Shown: positions 60,625-64,000 of the stretch, piece after piece
Layout of the letters: each line of letters begins with the position of its first letter
Numbering within the stretch: the stretch's first letter is position 1
NCBI RefSeq assembly: GCF_007970805.1
Contig: NZ_CP042433.1
Location: 3,596,001-3,660,000 of the forward strand
DNA: 64,000 nucleotides
Origin: Flavisolibacter ginsenosidimutans
GTDB lineage: Bacteria; Bacteroidota; Bacteroidia; Chitinophagales; Chitinophagaceae
Direction of reading: 5' to 3'
Notes under the pieces: generated by a model
Database searches by the model: none
Told to the model about the DNA's origin: nothing
The model's input: only the letters and a program-made list of their open reading frames with translations
Position numbers and translations under genes: made by a program

Positions 60625-60915
60625 ATGGACAAGGCAACCATTTTATCGGAGTTGAAGCGGGTAAAACCGGATTTGGCACAACGCTACGGCCTTACGGAAT
60701 TAGCACTCTTTGGCTCGTACAGCAGAGGCGAACAAACCGCGCAAAGTGATATTGATTTGATGGTAGATTTTGAAAAGCCTCATTTCAACAAATTTTTTGA
60801 TTGCGTCTTTATGTTGAAAGACTTGTTTAAAGAAAAAGAAGTACAGGTTGTTTCAAAAGGGGGCATCAAACCGCAATACTTTCAAGCCATTAAACCGGAC
60901 CTGCTTTATGCCTAA
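60625..60915 (+). CDS. mntA: MntA-type minimal nucleotidyltransferase antitoxin
   Basis: A 96-residue protein with the nucleotidyltransferase signature GSYSRGEQTAQSDIDLMVDF: Gly30-Ser31 and the metal-binding pair Asp42 and Asp44. MntA neutralises HepT toxin by adding nucleotides to it. The partner gene overlaps its last 8 bp (ATG at 60908), which settles the assignment as a MntA/HepT type VII toxin-antitoxin module. Confidence 0.9.
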   Translation: MDKATILSELKRVKPDLAQRYGLTELALFGSYSRGEQTAQSDIDLMVDFEKPHFNKFFDCVFMLKDLFKEKEVQVVSKGGIKPQYFQAIKPDLLYA

Positions 60916-61258
60916 ACGCGAAGACGGTTTGCTGCTTCTTGATATCCACGGAGCAGGGAGCAAAATTCTTCTTTTCACCACAGGCTATTCATTTGACGAT
61001 TACATGGCAGACGAACGAACGAAAGACGCGGTTGTTCGAAATTTTGAAATCATTGGCGAGGCAGCACGCAATTTATCAACGGTTATAACTGAAGCCAATC
61101 CGCAAGTTGAATGGAAGAAGATAATTGGCTTTCGAAACATTCTTGTTCACGATTACTTTGGAATAGATCATCGGATTGTATGGACAGCAATTCAAGATTT
61201 TCTTCCTGATACAATCAAAGCCATTCAAAAAATTATCGAAACAACGAAAGGCAAGTAA
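60908..61258 (+). CDS. hepT: HepT-like HEPN domain toxin (DUF86)
   Basis: A 116-residue HEPN ribonuclease toxin from ATG 60908 (MPKREDGLLLLDI). The active-site motif Rx4HxY is complete in GFRNILVHDYFG: Arg76, His81, Tyr83. The tyrosine is the residue MntA modifies in studied systems. VVRNFEIIGEAARNLS is the conserved helix of DUF86. It overlaps mntA by 8 bp. Confidence 0.92.
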   Translation: MPKREDGLLLLDIHGAGSKILLFTTGYSFDDYMADERTKDAVVRNFEIIGEAARNLSTVITEANPQVEWKKIIGFRNILVHDYFGIDHRIVWTAIQDFLPDTIKAIQKIIETTKGK

Positions 61259-61266
61259 CATCGCCC

Positions 61267-62019
61267 ATGCTTCACGAATACCTAAAATATCTCAACACCA
61301 TCGGCAGCCGTTACTTTATTATAGCAGGTCTTGCCTTTCTGTTGTTTTACGTTTTGCTGAAAAACATCGGGCGGTTTAAAAAGCTGCAACCAAAAGCACC
61401 CAAGCTGGATGATTATGCAAGAGAGATGGGCTACTCGGTCATGACCATCTGCATCTTTGCGGCCGCGCCGGTTGTGCTTTTAAACATTCCTTCCATTGCA
61501 AGACACACCACGTTTTACCGCAACATCAGCACGCACGGATGGCTTTATTTCTTCCTTGCTTTTCCGCTGATGTTTCTTATTCACGACACGTATTTCTATT
61601 GGACGCACCGACTGATGCACCACAAAAAGTTGTTCAAAGCCTTTCATTTGGTGCATCACAAATCCACCAATCCTTCACCGTGGGCGGCGTATTCGTTTCA
61701 CCCGCTAGAAGCTTTTGTTGAAGTAGGCATCTTCCCCGTTTTTCTGTTTACCATCCCCGTTCACTTCTGGCACCTTTTTATCTTTTTCTTTTTCATGATT
61801 GTGTACAACGTGTACGGTCATTTGGGCTATGAACTTTATCCGGCGGGGTTCAACAAAAACCGCATCGGCAAATGGATTAACACGTCCACAAGTCACAACC
61901 AGCACCACCAGTTTTTTAAAGGCAATTACGGCTTGTACTTTACGTTTTGGGACCGGGTGATGGGAACCCTGCGAAGCGATTACGACAGGCGATTTGACGA
62001 AATAACAAAAAGGAGATAA
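61267..62019 (+). CDS. Sterol desaturase / fatty acid hydroxylase family protein
   Basis: A 250-residue integral-membrane di-iron enzyme. Three histidine boxes: HDTYFYWTHRLMHH (His106 to His119), HLVHHKSTNPSPW (His127-His131) and TSHNQHHQFF near the C-terminus, with WDRVMGT at the end. Four hydrophobic stretches place the di-iron site on the cytoplasmic face. It hydroxylates or desaturates a lipid; in Bacteroidota hydroxylated fatty acids, sphingolipids or carotenoids are options. It begins 8 bp after hepT and ends 3 bp before the DsbA-like gene, so a shared transcript is likely. Confidence 0.92.
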   Translation: MLHEYLKYLNTIGSRYFIIAGLAFLLFYVLLKNIGRFKKLQPKAPKLDDYAREMGYSVMTICIFAAAPVVLLNIPSIARHTTFYRNISTHGWLYFFLAFPLMFLIHDTYFYWTHRLMHHKKLFKAFHLVHHKSTNPSPWAAYSFHPLEAFVEVGIFPVFLFTIPVHFWHLFIFFFFMIVYNVYGHLGYELYPAGFNKNRIGKWINTSTSHNQHHQFFKGNYGLYFTFWDRVMGTLRSDYDRRFDEITKRR

Positions 62020-62022
62020 GAC

Positions 62023-62673
62023 ATGAAACCGTTGCTGATTTATTGTTACGATGCGTATTGCGGCTGGTGTTACGGCTTCAGCAAAGTCATTGTGCGCATT
62101 GAAGAAGAATACCGCGACAAGTTTGATTTCGACGTTTTTTCCGGCGGCATGATACTGCCCGAAAAGCCGCAGCACTTTGCATCAATGGCGAAATACATTC
62201 AGGGTGCTTACAAGCGAGTGGAAGAATTAACGGGTATAAAATTCGGAGATGATTTTTTGTGGCACGTCTTTCATCCCGATGAAACCGACTGGTTTCCTTC
62301 CTCTGAAATGCCCGCGATTGCGCTGTGCATCATGAAGGAATATCATCCCGACAAAGCCGTGCAGATGGCAAGCGATTTACAGTATGCATTGAATTACGAG
62401 GGAAGAGATTTAACCGACGGCGAAGCCTATCGTCACCTGTTGCCCAAGTACAACATTCCCGAAGAAGCGTTTTACACGAAACTCAAAAGTGAAGAATACA
62501 AAGAGAAAGCTCACTACGAATTTGCCCTGGTCAAACAATTACAGGTAACGGGTTTTCCCACCGTGCTTGCTCAAGTCAGCGATTCAAAATTTTATTTACT
62601 GGCGCAAGGATATACTGATTATGAAACATTGAAAGAACGAATTGAAAAAGTATTGTCTGAGCCAGATGTCTGA
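62023..62673 (+). CDS. DsbA family thioredoxin-fold protein
   Basis: A 216-residue cytoplasmic DsbA-like protein. The active site is CGWC (Cys13-Cys16) in IYCYDAYCGWCYGFSKVI, and the cis-proline loop is QVTGFPTVLAQ. In between is the helical insertion (KAVQMASDLQYALNYEGRDL). There is no signal peptide, so it belongs with the FrnE/oxidoreductase group in the cytoplasm rather than with periplasmic DsbA. Starts 3 bp after the hydroxylase gene. Confidence 0.92.
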   Translation: MKPLLIYCYDAYCGWCYGFSKVIVRIEEEYRDKFDFDVFSGGMILPEKPQHFASMAKYIQGAYKRVEELTGIKFGDDFLWHVFHPDETDWFPSSEMPAIALCIMKEYHPDKAVQMASDLQYALNYEGRDLTDGEAYRHLLPKYNIPEEAFYTKLKSEEYKEKAHYEFALVKQLQVTGFPTVLAQVSDSKFYLLAQGYTDYETLKERIEKVLSEPDV

Positions 62674-62800
62674 ACCTCGATTGGGGTGGATTTTGAGGAT
62701 TAGCAGAAAATCAAACCATCTTTATAAAGCAAGAGTCGTTCAATAATGAACGACTCTTTTTATTCCGATTAATCCATTTAATCCACCCCAATCGCGGTTC
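62672..62800. repeat. Nested inverted-repeat element between convergent genes (copy 2)
   Basis: Outer arms 62672-62691 (GAACCTCGATTGGGGTGGAT) and 62781-62800 match in 19 of 20 positions when inverted. Inside is a 12-bp hairpin (62731-62758) with the same core AGAGTCGTTC as the element at 18928-19059. An extra partial arm AATCACGGTTC follows at about 62805. The element begins within the stop codon of the DsbA-like gene. Confidence 0.8.
62731..62758. terminator. Bidirectional terminator between the DsbA-like gene and the barrel gene
   Basis: 12-bp stem AAGAGTCGTTCA / TGAACGACTCTT with loop ATAA, followed by TTTT on the plus strand. Confidence 0.85.
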
Positions 62801-62821
62801 AAACAATCACGGTTCGACATT

Positions 62822-64000
62822 TTAGAACCGCGGGCCGTCGCCAAAATTTCTTCCGCCTTCACCGCGGTTCATCGCCCTGGCGGAAGCCGTTCCAAAATTG
62901 CGCAGGTTATAAGTAAACGTGAGCAGCAGGTATTGACGTAGCACGGTGCTTTGCACGTCTTCAATGTACGTTTCGGTTACGTTGCGGGTGATGCTTTGGT
63001 TTTGCCGCAGCAGGTCAAACACGCTCAGTTTTAATTCGCCTTTGCGGTCTTTCAAAAACTTTTTGCCCGCCGACATGTTCCAAAGCGTGTAGTTCTGGTT
63101 GTAGCCTTGCGTTAAGCCGTTGTATAATTGATTGCTGATGTCGTTCTGAAAAAACCAGCCGTTTTTCGACAAGAGGTTTAATTGCACACCGGCCACGTGC
63201 TGAAAATAGCTGTCATTGTACTGCGGCTGAATGTCATTCTCCGCCTTGTTAAAATTAGCCGTGTACGAAACCGTAAAGTCAACGTACTGGCTGATATTGC
63301 TGGCAATGACAGCGCCGGCTGTGTACGTGGTGTTTCTTGAAATATTGGTAACACCGTTGATGCTTCCCGGCAGGCGGCTAAAGGTTACGCCGCCGTTCAG
63401 GTTAACGTTTGATTTAATGACGTGCATCGGAAACGCAAAGGTGAGAAAGGAACGTACGCTGCGATAACCATCAAGGTTTACCGGTACCGTTAATTGTTCG
63501 CCTGCCGACAAGGGAATTTGCCGGTTGTTAATATGAACCGCTATATCTCTGGTTGTTGAATCAATGTACGTAGCGTTGGAAATATAGTCGTTGGCGGTTT
63601 GGTAAAACAAGTTGGCCACAAACAAAATTCCTTTCGTAGGATTTGTGTACGTATAGCGTCCGTTCACTGTGTTGGACAACTGCTGTTTTAAGTCAGGATT
63701 GCCGGCCGTAATGTAAGGCCGGTTGGTGACGTCAACGACATCGGAAAGCTGCGTAACCGAAGGGTTGTTTGTGTTGGCTCGGTAGAACAGCCGCACGCTG
63801 CTTCGCGTAGAAAGTTTTAAGCGCACCATGGCATTGGGCAAAACGTTTGAAAACGATTTGTTCACGTTCAACGCCCTTGGAAAAGTTTGGTCGCTCAGCA
63901 GGTTGTTGTGCTGGTAATTAGCGCCGAAAGAAAGCTGGTTGTCCCTGTCGCCGTAGCGGTAGGCAAGACCGGCACTTTGCGTTTTTGTAGTGTTGTCAAA
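62822..64000 (-). CDS. TonB-dependent-receptor-like outer-membrane barrel protein (partial, N-terminus outside window)
   Basis: The C-terminal 392 residues of an outer-membrane beta-barrel of the OMP_b-brl_3 / TonB-dependent receptor type. The frame is open through the right window edge (FDNTTKTQSAGLAYRYGDRD). Marks: VRLKLSTRSSVRLFYRANTN, NPSVTQLSDVVDVTNRPYIT, AGNPDLKQQLSNTVNGRYTY, then strands with aromatic ends, and a conserved LSVFDLLRQNQSITRNVTET block. The tail after the last strand (YLLLTFTYNLRNFG) is GxG- and R-rich (MNRGEGGRNFGDGPRF). The imported or bound substrate cannot be told. Confidence 0.9.
   Translation of the reverse strand, partial: FDNTTKTQSAGLAYRYGDRDNQLSFGANYQHNNLLSDQTFPRALNVNKSFSNVLPNAMVRLKLSTRSSVRLFYRANTNNPSVTQLSDVVDVTNRPYITAGNPDLKQQLSNTVNGRYTYTNPTKGILFVANLFYQTANDYISNATYIDSTTRDIAVHINNRQIPLSAGEQLTVPVNLDGYRSVRSFLTFAFPMHVIKSNVNLNGGVTFSRLPGSINGVTNISRNTTYTAGAVIASNISQYVDFTVSYTANFNKAENDIQPQYNDSYFQHVAGVQLNLLSKNGWFFQNDISNQLYNGLTQGYNQNYTLWNMSAGKKFLKDRKGELKLSVFDLLRQNQSITRNVTETYIEDVQSTVLRQYLLLTFTYNLRNFGTASARAMNRGEGGRNFGDGPRF

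Overview
The window reads as a chromosomal segment of a Bacteroidota bacterium, most likely family Chitinophagaceae. The taxonomic evidence is: promoters of the Bacteroidota type (TAnnTTTG, here and there with TTTG 19 bp upstream), a SusC/SusD pair, a PKD protein with a type IX secretion tail, SerC next to a DUF1015 gene, many lipoproteins, and PurH, EF-Ts, S2, S9, L13 and Pol I sequences of Bacteroidota type. The genus is inference.

Layout. 1-4329 is a foreign-looking, more AT-rich arsenic block: acr3 (cut by the window edge), arsN2, a 63-residue unknown ORF, arsM and arsR on the minus strand, with two near-identical palindromes as likely ArsR operators. Behind it lie a wrecked IS3-family element and the C-terminal remnant of a serine recombinase that runs into the 3' end of tRNA-Arg(CCU), as expected for an island integrated at a tRNA gene. 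4417-14812 holds envelope and hydrolytic genes: a VOC protein, a TPR membrane protein, a PAP2-like protein, a metallophosphoesterase, a glycerophosphodiesterase operon with two outer-membrane barrels, a neutral zinc peptidase, a 5'-nucleotidase lipoprotein and a GH13 lipoprotein. 14809-26635 holds a four-helix-bundle gene bracketed by inverted repeats, an arginase-fold protein lacking most metal ligands, a DegT aminotransferase, an FAA hydrolase, purH, comEC, an MFS transporter, a GNAT, a lipoprotein and an aldehyde dehydrogenase.

26775-32752 carries corA, a DUF983 gene and the most interesting locus: a compact five-gene operon kaiC-kaiB-kaiB-PAS histidine kinase-receiver. It has no KaiA. KaiC has two ATPase domains, a Ser-Ser pair at the CII phosphosite position and a C-terminal coiled-coil extension, which suggests a KaiA-independent KaiBC timer or stress switch wired to a two-component output.

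32899-35937 is the ribosomal operon rplM-rpsI-rpsB-tsf; S2 has an unusual Gly/Arg-rich tail. Next come HigBA, SusC/SusD, an HD hydrolase, a PKD/T9SS protein, a TPR protein, DUF1015, a DUF5615/DUF433 toxin-antitoxin pair, serC, a phospholipase C/S1-P1-like protein and a DUF502 protein. 50479-57487 is an autoregulated TetR-TolC-adaptor-RND efflux operon. polA, MntA/HepT, a fatty acid hydroxylase, a DsbA-like protein and a truncated outer-membrane barrel gene close the window.

Two patterns run through the whole segment. First, many -7 boxes end only 4-6 nt before the start codon, so several mRNAs are probably leaderless. Second, several gaps hold long or nested inverted repeats around terminators, one type present in two related copies, and phrase-like degenerate repeats.
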